From positions 1 to 64,000 of the forward strand of contig CAJODN010000005.1 in NCBI GenBank assembly GCA_905233695.1: DNA of 64,000 nt, written 5' to 3'. The position numbers and the translations under genes were made by a program. The notes beneath the pieces are model-generated. The model did no database searches. It saw only the letters and a list, made by a program, of their open reading frames with translations, and was not told the origin of the DNA. Every line of letters begins with the position of its first letter. Position 1 is the stretch's first letter. Shown in pieces: positions 49,029-57,070 of this stretch. The stretch is from an uncultured Lachnospiraceae bacterium (GTDB lineage Bacteria > Bacillota > Clostridia > Lachnospirales > Lachnospiraceae).

Positions 49029-50123
49029 TTACTCTTGTTCCTTAGGTACATCCCATTCCATAGCCTCCTCCAGATATTTATTGTGGAGTTCGAGGATGGC
49101 TGACACATCCTGCGGTGCTGATTTCTCGGCAGATTCGTCGGTGAAGTCGTGGTAGCCGAGGCTCTCGGCTATGTTGGCGTAGCACTGTGCCAGACCGAGA
49201 CGGGGCGCTTTTCCTTGTGACATAATATCAAGAATAGGCTCTGTCTCGTATGCCGCATTATAGAACCACACAATGGCTTCTTCATTATCATTATGTGAAA
49301 GGAAGTATTCTCCCAGTTCAAGACATATCTCAGAGCATGGACTTGACACCAGAACCTTCGTAGTATACTTAAGGAAGGATGTATCATTTCCCATAAGACG
49401 AGCGGCCTTGGCCAGTATACAACTCAGCTTACACAACTGCTCTTCCGTGACCTTCTGATTAATAAGTATACTTTCGAAAATCTTCGACGCATTTTCAAAA
49501 TCAGACTTATCACCACACTTAAGTAATTCCTTGGCATACATATTGATAAGGTTATCGCTTAGATATTTATCCTTATTATATGCTTTCTCAAAAATGGAAA
49601 AGTCTCTCTTCGAATGGAGCGACTCCGGCATATGGAATATCTCAATATCACTGTCAAATACTACGGGATCTATTCTTACGGTCTCATGAATAGGCTCAAT
49701 CCATGTGAAATTACGAAGTCTCTTATACAGCTTGGGACGGTATTCCGACTTGGCATTAAGGACAGATGAGCCGCTCTTCTCAACATAGTGCATCTGCACG
49801 ATCTCTACCTCGGGAACAAGTGCGCTCTTAAGACTCATGAATCTCATTCTGTTGGCATCGTCAATGACTTCATCCGCATCGCCGCTGTAGATATAGTCCA
49901 TAGTCGCCTTGGAGAAAGCGAAGTTCCTTGCCGCGGCAAAGTCATCTATCCATTTAAAATCATATATCTTATCGGTATACTCCCCGGCGATTTCCTTAGT
50001 CTTATCGGTAGAACCCGTATCGACGACGATTATTTCATCCATAAGATTCTTGACACAGTCGAGACAACGCCGAAGGATTTTCTCTTCATTCTTAACAATC
50101 ATTACAAGACTTATAGTTACCAT
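49029..50123 (-). CDS. Family 2 glycosyltransferase with TPR-like tail
   Basis: A 364-residue protein. The N-terminal GT2 domain starts with SLVMIVKNEEKILRRCLDCV, then IIVVDTGSTDKTKEIA, the DDFAAARNFA and YSGDADEVI segments. The C-terminal half (about 220-340) is a run of helix pairs that look like TPR units. Proteins of this SunS/TPR-like layout often glycosylate proteins or act in surface-sugar assembly; I cannot say which. The second ATG at 50123 has GGGGG at a normal distance. Confidence 0.87.
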   Translation of the reverse strand: MVTISLVMIVKNEEKILRRCLDCVKNLMDEIIVVDTGSTDKTKEIAGEYTDKIYDFKWIDDFAAARNFAFSKATMDYIYSGDADEVIDDANRMRFMSLKSALVPEVEIVQMHYVEKSGSSVLNAKSEYRPKLYKRLRNFTWIEPIHETVRIDPVVFDSDIEIFHMPESLHSKRDFSIFEKAYNKDKYLSDNLINMYAKELLKCGDKSDFENASKIFESILINQKVTEEQLCKLSCILAKAARLMGNDTSFLKYTTKVLVSSPCSEICLELGEYFLSHNDNEEAIVWFYNAAYETEPILDIMSQGKAPRLGLAQCYANIAESLGYHDFTDESAEKSAPQDVSAILELHNKYLEEAMEWDVPKEQE

Positions 50124-50157
50124 ATGCATTCCCCCTTACTTCATATTATATCACAAC

Positions 50158-50186
50158 TTGTATAATAATATAAAAATCTGTATAAT
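50158..50186 (+). promoter_or_regulatory. Sigma-A promoter of the sortase gene
   Basis: TTGTAT (50158-50163), a 17-base spacer and TATAAT (50181-50186) lie 30 bases upstream of the sortase ATG, followed by a good ribosome site AAAGGAG. Confidence 0.75.
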
Positions 50187-50216
50187 AATCTCAGTAATAA
50201 AGGAGTAATATATATT

Positions 50217-51110
50217 ATGGAAGAAAACACACCCAATAAAAAAGAAGACGCTCTCTCAGATGACAAATCTGTGAACGAAACGAAAGCCAAAAAGAACCAA
50301 CCTTATACAACAAAGCAAAAGGTAATTATCACCCTGGCAATAGTTCTTATACTCGTTGCCATAGCATGGGTTATTTACTTCATTATTGATTACATCAGAG
50401 GTCAAAAAACCTACGACAATTTAAGTGACGATTATACCGTTTCCGACACCGGCAAATGGTACGAAATGATGAATGTCGACTTCGCCAGACTGAAGGAGAT
50501 TAACAAGGATACGAGAGGTTGGCTGTTCTTTGAAAATGAAGATATAAGCTATCCCATCGTGCAAGCAGCCGACGATGATTATTACCTCAACACTTCATTT
50601 GAAGGTGCTCCGCTTCGTGCCGGAAGCATATTCCTCGAAGCTTTGAACAAGGGGGATTTCTCGGATAAAAACAGCATCATATACGGACACAACATGAGAG
50701 ATCAATCCATGTTCGGCAAATTACAGAAGTATAAGTTCGAAGAGAATTACTACAAGGATCACTTGTACTTCCAAGTTATAACCCCCGACAGGAAATACCG
50801 CTTCCAGATATTTTCATATAATGACGTAAGTGAGACAAGCGATGTGTATACAATAACATTTGCTACGGATAGGGAGTATGTTGACTTCATAAGAATGGTT
50901 AAGCAGTTGTCTCAGGCAAATATTGATGTTCCGAATGTGGCTGAAGAGAATGCCACACCTGACGAGCAGATAATCCAGAATTATAAGAGGCTTACTACAC
51001 TCTCAACCTGCACATCCCAGGACGATATGAGATTTGTTGTGATAGGAACTCTTGTGGGGGAATATGATACTATAAATAAGAAGCTTATATACGATTCGGT
51101 GGAATTCTAA
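50217..51110 (+). CDS. srtB: Class B sortase
   Basis: A 297-residue sortase with a charged N-terminal tail, one membrane anchor (about 35-58) and an outside catalytic domain. The catalytic His158 is in IIYGHNM, Cys265 in TLSTC and Arg272 in DDMRFVVIG. The RGWLFFENEDISYPIVQ segment and the long N-terminal helix fit class B. It links secreted proteins to the cell wall or to each other. No substrate with a clear sorting signal lies next to it. It is a single plus-strand gene with its own promoter among minus-strand glycosyltransferase genes. Confidence 0.92.
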   Translation: MEENTPNKKEDALSDDKSVNETKAKKNQPYTTKQKVIITLAIVLILVAIAWVIYFIIDYIRGQKTYDNLSDDYTVSDTGKWYEMMNVDFARLKEINKDTRGWLFFENEDISYPIVQAADDDYYLNTSFEGAPLRAGSIFLEALNKGDFSDKNSIIYGHNMRDQSMFGKLQKYKFEENYYKDHLYFQVITPDRKYRFQIFSYNDVSETSDVYTITFATDREYVDFIRMVKQLSQANIDVPNVAEENATPDEQIIQNYKRLTTLSTCTSQDDMRFVVIGTLVGEYDTINKKLIYDSVEF

Positions 51111-51135
51111 GAGCCTTCTAACATGCGCTTTCAGA

Positions 51136-51262
51136 CCAAGCACCTGCACTCTATTCTTGTTCCTACGTCTCATCACCAAGTACCCGCACGCTCATGACGA
51201 AATGTCGCTTAGCGGGTCTTGGCTGATTCGACGTTTGCCTAATGTCGCATAGCAAGTCTTGG
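51136..51262. repeat. Nested palindromic intergenic repeats
   Basis: An inner palindrome CCAAGTACCCGC (51176-51187) / GCGGGTCTTGG (51212-51222) is enclosed by outer ends CCAAGCACCTGC (51136-51147) / GCAAGTCTTGG (51252-51262). It lies between the convergent sortase and aminotransferase genes. Confidence 0.75.
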
Positions 51263-51286
51263 ATCCTCAAGCGCTTACAGAGGGTA

Positions 51287-52474
51287 TTACTTATAGCACT
51301 CCTCCACAAACTTCCTGAGTACCGGTAGCGAGCGCTTCACCTTGTCCGTGTCGATACAGTAAGCCATACGGAAATAGTCGGGGCAGCCGAAGGTTCCTCC
51401 GGGTACAAGTAAGAGATCGTACTTCATTGCTTTCTTACAGAATGCTTCTGCCGATTCTTCAAGAGCCTTAGGGAATATGTAGAATGTTCCCTGAGGCTTT
51501 ACTACTTCGAATCCCAAGTCAACTAGTTCATTATATATAAGGTTGGCATTAGTCTCATATACCGATACATCCGACAGCTTAAAGCCCGTCTTATATATGG
51601 CTATCTGTTGCGTTGCCGAAGGGCAATTATGACCTATTCCCCTACTTATCTGACCGCATATTACAGATGCAATATCAGCATCGGTACACTTGGGGTTAAA
51701 CGCAATATATCCTATTCTCTCTCCCGGAAGACTCATACCCTTAGAATATGAATAGCATGAAATCGTATTATCATAGAAGTGACTCGGGTACGGTGTCGTC
51801 TTACCGTCGAAGGCTATCTCTCTATATGGTTCATCCGATATTAGGAAAATGTCGTGGCCGTATTCCTTCTGCTTTTCTTCCAAAATCTCCGCTAATCTCT
51901 TAAGTGTCTCATCCGAATACATAACTCCCGTCGGATTGTTCGGTGAATTAATAAGAATTGCCATAACGTTAGGATTAAGCATTTTAAGGAATTCATCGAA
52001 TTGAATCTGGAAATCCTCACATCTTGGCGGAACAACCTTGAACTTGGCTCCCGTCCACTTAATATATTCAACATACTCCGGGAAGAAAGGGGCGAAGCCT
52101 ATTACCTCATCTCCCGGCTTAGTTACGAGTCTTAGTGCGTGAGCAAGGGCTGACGCCGCACCGTTGGTCATGAAGATATGCTTATCCTCATAGGGAATAT
52201 CGAATCTGTCCCTAAGCTCTCCCGCAAGATACTTTCTCGCCTCGGTATTACCAAGAGACGGAGAATATCCGTGAATCTCCATAGGATTCATTTCCTTGTA
52301 AATGTCAATTACCGCCTTAGTATATTCATCGGGGCAGGGAACAGAAGGATTACCCAAAGTGTAATCGAATACATTATCGTATCCTATCTCTTTTCCTCTC
52401 GCTGTAGCATATTCACTAAGCTCTCTAATCACTGATTTGCCTTGTAACATTTTCTTGTATTCTTGATTAATCAC
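51287..52474 (-). CDS. Class I/II pyridoxal phosphate-dependent aminotransferase
   Basis: A 395-residue fold-type I enzyme. It shows HGYSPSLGNTEARKYLA, TNGAASALAHAL, INSPNNPTGVMY, SDEPYREIAFDG, the PLP Lys in SYSKGMSLPGERIGY and a late FRMAYCID. Such proteins transfer amino groups between aspartate, alanine or aromatic amino acids and 2-oxoacids; the substrate is not fixed by the motifs. Its start overlaps the end of the glycosyltransferase gene by 8 bases, so it belongs to the polysaccharide operon transcript. Confidence 0.9.
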   Translation of the reverse strand: MINQEYKKMLQGKSVIRELSEYATARGKEIGYDNVFDYTLGNPSVPCPDEYTKAVIDIYKEMNPMEIHGYSPSLGNTEARKYLAGELRDRFDIPYEDKHIFMTNGAASALAHALRLVTKPGDEVIGFAPFFPEYVEYIKWTGAKFKVVPPRCEDFQIQFDEFLKMLNPNVMAILINSPNNPTGVMYSDETLKRLAEILEEKQKEYGHDIFLISDEPYREIAFDGKTTPYPSHFYDNTISCYSYSKGMSLPGERIGYIAFNPKCTDADIASVICGQISRGIGHNCPSATQQIAIYKTGFKLSDVSVYETNANLIYNELVDLGFEVVKPQGTFYIFPKALEESAEAFCKKAMKYDLLLVPGGTFGCPDYFRMAYCIDTDKVKRSLPVLRKFVEECYK

Positions 52475-54101
52475 TTGTATTTACCTCCCTATTTTGAATC
52501 GGTGTCCTACTCTGAACCGTCTGCGTGCCCTGAACCGGTGCATTATTAGGAACTGCCTGTGTACCTTGAACCGGCGAAGTACTTTGCGCGGGTTCATTGG
52601 AGTTGCCCGATTCCATAAATGTATGATTAATAAGTCCCATCTGAAGGTTGGGGCTGTAGAAGGGATCTCCCTTCTTAAGCTCATCTCCCAGCTTCTCGAC
52701 TAATCTGTTGTGAGATCCTTCCGAGCTTATGGCTTCAGATGAATATTTCTTGGCTGTAATTGTCGGGTCGATTATGACTCTGTATCCTCTCTTCCTTGCT
52801 CTTATGCAGAAGTCAAGCATCACATCACGGCCGGCAAGAGTCTTATCAAAGCCACCAAGGGCCTTATAAGCTTTCGTACTTATCATACAGAAGTCTCCGT
52901 CAACCATTCCTATTTCACGGGGAATAATATTCAGATTATCATATCCGCCATCGCGAAGCTTCACATTATAGAATGCGGGATATATATTACCTTCACTGTC
53001 GTAGATATACCCACTGTTCTCGGTGGTCCAGAAGGGCTTGGCGAATCTTACTCCGACCACGGCCACATCCTTTCTCTTCATGTATCCGTACATTTTCTCC
53101 AGGTAATGCCTTCCGGACACTTTAACATTGTCACTCTTAAGAAGCATATAATCTTTCTTCCTGAGATTGGCGCCGGAACCGTCATATTCAATCTTCCAGA
53201 ATCTCTTGGCAGGCTCGCTCTTAAGCTCAGCTTCAATATGATTCCGCTTAAGATATGCCTTGACGGCAGCCATTGACTCTTTATAAATAAGCTCCTTCTT
53301 ATCAATATCCTCCCCTGTGACGGGACTCTTCATGAAGTTGGGAAATACGGATCGTATAATCCCAGCAATTCCTCCTCCGCCTGTGGGAGTAGTCGAAGCA
53401 ACACCTGCCCCACTATTCGGAGCAGCTCCACTTTCAGCATTTACTACTCCTTCCACTCCTGAATAAGTCTCCTTATACATATCCGCATACATAATTCTCT
53501 TATAATATAGGAATTTCGGAATGTGACTGAACACATACTTTTTCTCCATGCATCTTAAGAGATACTCGTAGAGATATGCTTCCGTTAATACCTCTCGTAC
53601 CTGCCCCATCTTCTTGATTACATCGCGATTAATAAGAACCGTATCGCCTATGTAATTATTCCGAAGAAAAAGCTCCCTGTTAAAGCTTTGCTTAACATGT
53701 ATCTTCGTCTTCTCAATTCCTTCAAGGTCAATGTGGTCTGAATACAGCACATCCACATTTCCCATATCCAGAATATAGTCAGCCATCATATAGAGGCAGG
53801 ACTTGTCAAGCCTGTTATGACAGTCGGTAATAAGCACATAATCGCCCTCCGCAAAATGAAAGCCTATGTTAGTTCCATAGGCTTTACCTGTGCGTTTCTT
53901 AAGACGACGATAATGAACTCTGGTATCTTCCGGGAAAAACTCCCTCGTTATCTTCTCAATATCGGGGGAATTATCATCATCAATTATATAAAGCTCCCAG
54001 TTATCGTAGTCCTGTGCTACGACGGATTCCAAAAAGTCTCTAAAGAATATTTCTTTTGTATTAGAGCATACCGCTACAATTGTAAAAGAAGTTAACTTCA
54101 T
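52467..54101 (-). CDS. Family 2 glycosyltransferase with Gln/Thr-rich tail
   Basis: A 544-residue GT2 protein. The catalytic domain has SFTIVAVCSNTKEIFFRDFL, LYIIDDDNSPDI, the metal-site region VLITDCHNRLD and, in a second half, VVGVRFAKPFWT and EIGMVDGDFCMIS followed by FDKTLAGRDVMLDFC, as in large bacterial GT2 enzymes. A Gly/Ala/Pro-rich linker splits the halves (about 220-245). The last about 40 residues repeat PVQGTQ-type units and are low in complexity. It follows the sugar transferase gene by 8 bases and should extend the lipid-linked sugar it starts. Confidence 0.85.
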   Translation of the reverse strand: MKLTSFTIVAVCSNTKEIFFRDFLESVVAQDYDNWELYIIDDDNSPDIEKITREFFPEDTRVHYRRLKKRTGKAYGTNIGFHFAEGDYVLITDCHNRLDKSCLYMMADYILDMGNVDVLYSDHIDLEGIEKTKIHVKQSFNRELFLRNNYIGDTVLINRDVIKKMGQVREVLTEAYLYEYLLRCMEKKYVFSHIPKFLYYKRIMYADMYKETYSGVEGVVNAESGAAPNSGAGVASTTPTGGGGIAGIIRSVFPNFMKSPVTGEDIDKKELIYKESMAAVKAYLKRNHIEAELKSEPAKRFWKIEYDGSGANLRKKDYMLLKSDNVKVSGRHYLEKMYGYMKRKDVAVVGVRFAKPFWTTENSGYIYDSEGNIYPAFYNVKLRDGGYDNLNIIPREIGMVDGDFCMISTKAYKALGGFDKTLAGRDVMLDFCIRARKRGYRVIIDPTITAKKYSSEAISSEGSHNRLVEKLGDELKKGDPFYSPNLQMGLINHTFMESGNSNEPAQSTSPVQGTQAVPNNAPVQGTQTVQSRTPIQNREVNTSD

Positions 54102-54109
54102 AAGCTTAA

Positions 54110-55531
54110 CTATTTCGATCCTTTTCCTGATAACACAACCGCAACTGTCTTGAATAGTATCTTGATATCAAGTCCCAAGCTCCAGTTGGCAATGTATTCT
54201 GTATCATACTTAACTACTTCTTCAAAATCAGTTATATCGCTTCTTCCGCTAATCTGCCACATACCCGTAAGTCCGGGACGAAATGCGAGTCTCGCCTTGT
54301 GATGATACTTATACATCTCGTATTCATCCTCTGTAGGCGGTCTCGTTCCCACAAGGGACATGTCACCCTTAAGGACGTTAAAGAACTGCGGAAGCTCATC
54401 GATGGAATACTTTCTCATAACATGACCGACGGGAGTGATTCTCGGATCATTCTCCATCTTGAACATATTACCGTCCATCTCATTCTTCTCCATAAGCTCC
54501 TGCTTACGCTTATCAGCGTCCACATACATGGAGCGGAACTTATAGAACTTGAACCGTCGTCCGTTCTTACCTATTCTAACCGACTTATAGAATATAGGTC
54601 CCGGAGATGTGGCTTTAATTATTGGCGCAAATACTATAAATGCAATAAATGTAATAATAAGCCCCACAATTGACCCGATAATATCCATCGCCCTCTTGAG
54701 GAAGAGCTGTCTCGTACTTGCGATATGCATACTTGTCGTAAGAACAACATAGCTTGCATAATTCTCGAGAACCATATTGGGCATCATGAAGTTAGTATGA
54801 ACAAGACTGATATGAACGGTTACTCCAAGCTCAACAAGAGTATTGGCAAGAGCTTCCGAACTCGCTCTCGTATTACCGTCAATATATACTTCATCAACAA
54901 CATGGGTTCTTACATATTCAAGGAAGTCATCTGCATTGGCAACAACAGGTATCCCCTGAATCGTCTGATCCTTCATCTCAACATCTACAACCACAACTCC
55001 CGTTACCTTGAAGTCGGTAAACTTATTATGGGCTATCTCCTCCAAGCACCTTTCCACGGTACTTGCTTCTGCCACAACCAGCATCTCCGCCTTGTTCTTA
55101 TCAAGAAGCTTCTGCCTTCTTATAAGCCTCTTCCACAGAACTCTTGCGAAATACTCGAATATTACAGACAAGATAAAATACGTGAACAAAAGCTGTCTGG
55201 AATAGAGCACCGACTGCTTGGTCGCATACATATATATAAGATATACGCCGAATACGATAAAGCAATGGATTACCGTTGACCGAAGCTCCTGGTATTTGTT
55301 ACGGCGAAGAATACCGGAATATGATTCGGTAAAAAATATTGTAAATATGTCGATAAGGACAAGGGCAATTGCCATTCTGATATAGAGGTCTACGTCGACC
55401 GGTATATCGGAATCGAAGCTCCACTCGAATCGCCATAAGTACGCTATGAATAAGGCCAGTAGCATACATGCGATGTCAATTATGGTGAAGTCTAAGTGCT
55501 TGACCCAACTTCTTTTTTTCTTACTGTACAT
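54110..55531 (-). CDS. Undecaprenyl-phosphate sugar transferase (exopolysaccharide initiation)
   Basis: A 473-residue WcaJ/CpsE-type phosphoglycosyltransferase. Four to five N-terminal helices (about 15-130) are followed by a Rossmann-like cytoplasmic domain (about 140-265), one reentrant helix (about 282-308) and the catalytic bacterial sugar transferase domain with FKFYKFRSMYVDAD, DELPQFFNVLKGDMSLVGTRPP and FRPGLTGMWQISGRSD. It moves a sugar-1-phosphate to undecaprenyl phosphate, the first step of polysaccharide assembly. GGAG precedes the ATG. It opens a unit with the GT2 and aminotransferase genes. Confidence 0.93.
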   Translation of the reverse strand: MYSKKKRSWVKHLDFTIIDIACMLLALFIAYLWRFEWSFDSDIPVDVDLYIRMAIALVLIDIFTIFFTESYSGILRRNKYQELRSTVIHCFIVFGVYLIYMYATKQSVLYSRQLLFTYFILSVIFEYFARVLWKRLIRRQKLLDKNKAEMLVVAEASTVERCLEEIAHNKFTDFKVTGVVVVDVEMKDQTIQGIPVVANADDFLEYVRTHVVDEVYIDGNTRASSEALANTLVELGVTVHISLVHTNFMMPNMVLENYASYVVLTTSMHIASTRQLFLKRAMDIIGSIVGLIITFIAFIVFAPIIKATSPGPIFYKSVRIGKNGRRFKFYKFRSMYVDADKRKQELMEKNEMDGNMFKMENDPRITPVGHVMRKYSIDELPQFFNVLKGDMSLVGTRPPTEDEYEMYKYHHKARLAFRPGLTGMWQISGRSDITDFEEVVKYDTEYIANWSLGLDIKILFKTVAVVLSGKGSK

Positions 55532-55559
55532 AGTCTAACTCCAAAGAAGCATATACCCT

Positions 55560-55660
55560 GCATCTTCGGACCGAGTACATGCACGCTCATGACGAAATGT
55601 CGTATGCGCACCCCGAACGGGGTGTGCCGGTAACTTAGCAGGTCTCGGCTCCCAAGATGC
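55560..55660. repeat. Palindromic intergenic repeat
   Basis: CCGAGTACATGC (55571-55582) and GCAGGTCTCGG (55638-55648) are the inner ends, with outer ends GCATCTT (55560-55566) and AAGATGC (55654-55660). The inner stem GCACCCCGAACGGGGTGTGC matches the copy at 26880-26957. Confidence 0.75.
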
Positions 55661-55665
55661 TTGTA

Positions 55666-56889
55666 TTATAACTCAACATTATTAGCCTTAAGAAGCTCCC
55701 TCGCGCTGTCAAGGGAGTCAACCCCGTGCAGATTCTTAATGGGTGCGAATTCCTTCTCGCGTACGACTTCGTAGGGGACGCTTCCCGACATCTTGGCTAC
55801 CATGTCAACTACAAGTGTCTCGAATTTATATCCGTTAGGCTCGGTAGGCTTGATAAGGTTACCGTCTCCGTCAATATACGGAATCTTCTTCTCAACCACA
55901 TGAACAGGCATCCTCTCTTCCATAATTTCTTCCAGTCTCGACACCTTGAAAATGTAATTAAGAATTACGCCGTAAGCATAGAGATAGTCACCTGTCTCAT
56001 CCTTTGCCTCAGCCATTTCTTTACTAAGCTCATAATATTCAACAATGTAAGGCTTATTATCCTTAAGGCAGAGCGCACCCATCTTCTCGTATGCGTCAAC
56101 CTTATGAACAACCTTGCTTCCGGAATCTGTTCCCGAGAGGAGTGTGGCTCCGAAGAATGCGGGATCGCCGATACGTTGGAGTACGTTATCTACCGCGAAT
56201 ATATTAAGCCACTCTACGCCTCTTTTTCTTATATCTTCAACAAGGCCGGCTTTATGAAGTGATGAGAACCAACCGCCGTTACCGTTAGGAGATGTGGCAA
56301 GTCGTCCGGGCTCTTCAAGAAGTATCTTACCGTCAAAGTCAACTGCAACAGCCATTTCCTGTACGAAGAACTTGACATATTCCTTGGGATAGCCAAAGTA
56401 ATTCTTCTCTTCGAAGAACCTTATTGTCTCATCATTATTCTTCTCGGACGTCATTATATAAAGCGGAATATACGCACCCGCTTCACTTGTTACATCCATA
56501 AGATTATTAATAAGGCAATTGAAGATACAGAGGTCTCTGTTAACACCTACGTTAAGCTCGCCCTTAGGCTTATCAAGACCGAGTCTCGTACCCATTCCTC
56601 CCGCAAGAAGAACGGCTCCGAGCTTTCCTTCCTTAATTGCATCTATTCCGACTTTGGTGAATTCGTCTCTTCTCTTTTCTATCTCAGCTATGGTAGTCGC
56701 ACCGAGAGGAGATATCTCACCTTCGTCCTCTTCCCACTCCTGACCAACAAGTGCGATCGTCTCCCAATCTATCTCAGATACCTGTCTTAACAATTGCTTC
56801 TGCAGATCAGCGGACAACTCATCAAAGCCATTTAAGACATGTTCCTGTCCGTGTTCCTTTAATATCTCTAACGCAGTATTTTTATCCAT
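55666..56889 (-). CDS. UDP-sugar pyrophosphorylase (UDPGP type 1 family)
   Basis: A 407-residue nucleotidyltransferase of the eukaryote-like UDPGP family. The signature VLLAGGMGTRLGLDKPKG is near 94-111, followed by PLYIMTSEKNNDET, FFVQEMAVAVDFDGKI, SPNGNGGWF and FAVDNVLQRIGDPAF. Relatives make UDP-GlcNAc, UDP-GalNAc or UDP-glucose from UTP and a sugar-1-phosphate; this one is most like the UDP-N-acetylhexosamine branch, with moderate certainty. AAGGGG precedes the ATG. It lies beside the sugar transferase and glycosyltransferase genes, which would use its product. Confidence 0.9.
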   Translation of the reverse strand: MDKNTALEILKEHGQEHVLNGFDELSADLQKQLLRQVSEIDWETIALVGQEWEEDEGEISPLGATTIAEIEKRRDEFTKVGIDAIKEGKLGAVLLAGGMGTRLGLDKPKGELNVGVNRDLCIFNCLINNLMDVTSEAGAYIPLYIMTSEKNNDETIRFFEEKNYFGYPKEYVKFFVQEMAVAVDFDGKILLEEPGRLATSPNGNGGWFSSLHKAGLVEDIRKRGVEWLNIFAVDNVLQRIGDPAFFGATLLSGTDSGSKVVHKVDAYEKMGALCLKDNKPYIVEYYELSKEMAEAKDETGDYLYAYGVILNYIFKVSRLEEIMEERMPVHVVEKKIPYIDGDGNLIKPTEPNGYKFETLVVDMVAKMSGSVPYEVVREKEFAPIKNLHGVDSLDSARELLKANNVEL

Positions 56890-57013
56890 GTTACCCCTTT
56901 TAATACCTCCCCATAATAATAAGAGTATTCTACCATATTTGCAAAATAAAGTCTACTAAAGCACAACATAATGTGGAAAGCGTGCCTATTATACATACAT
57001 TTACACAAAAACA

Positions 57014-57042
57014 CACCGACCTTGGAAAAACCGCGGTCGGTG
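57014..57042 (-). terminator. Intrinsic terminator after glgP
   Basis: CACCGACC and GGTCGGTG pair around a partly paired loop; on the minus strand GTGTTTTTGTG follows. It lies about 30 bases beyond the glgP stop codon. Confidence 0.8.
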
Positions 57043-57070
57043 CTTAAAATCTCTCCTATTACGGAATAAA

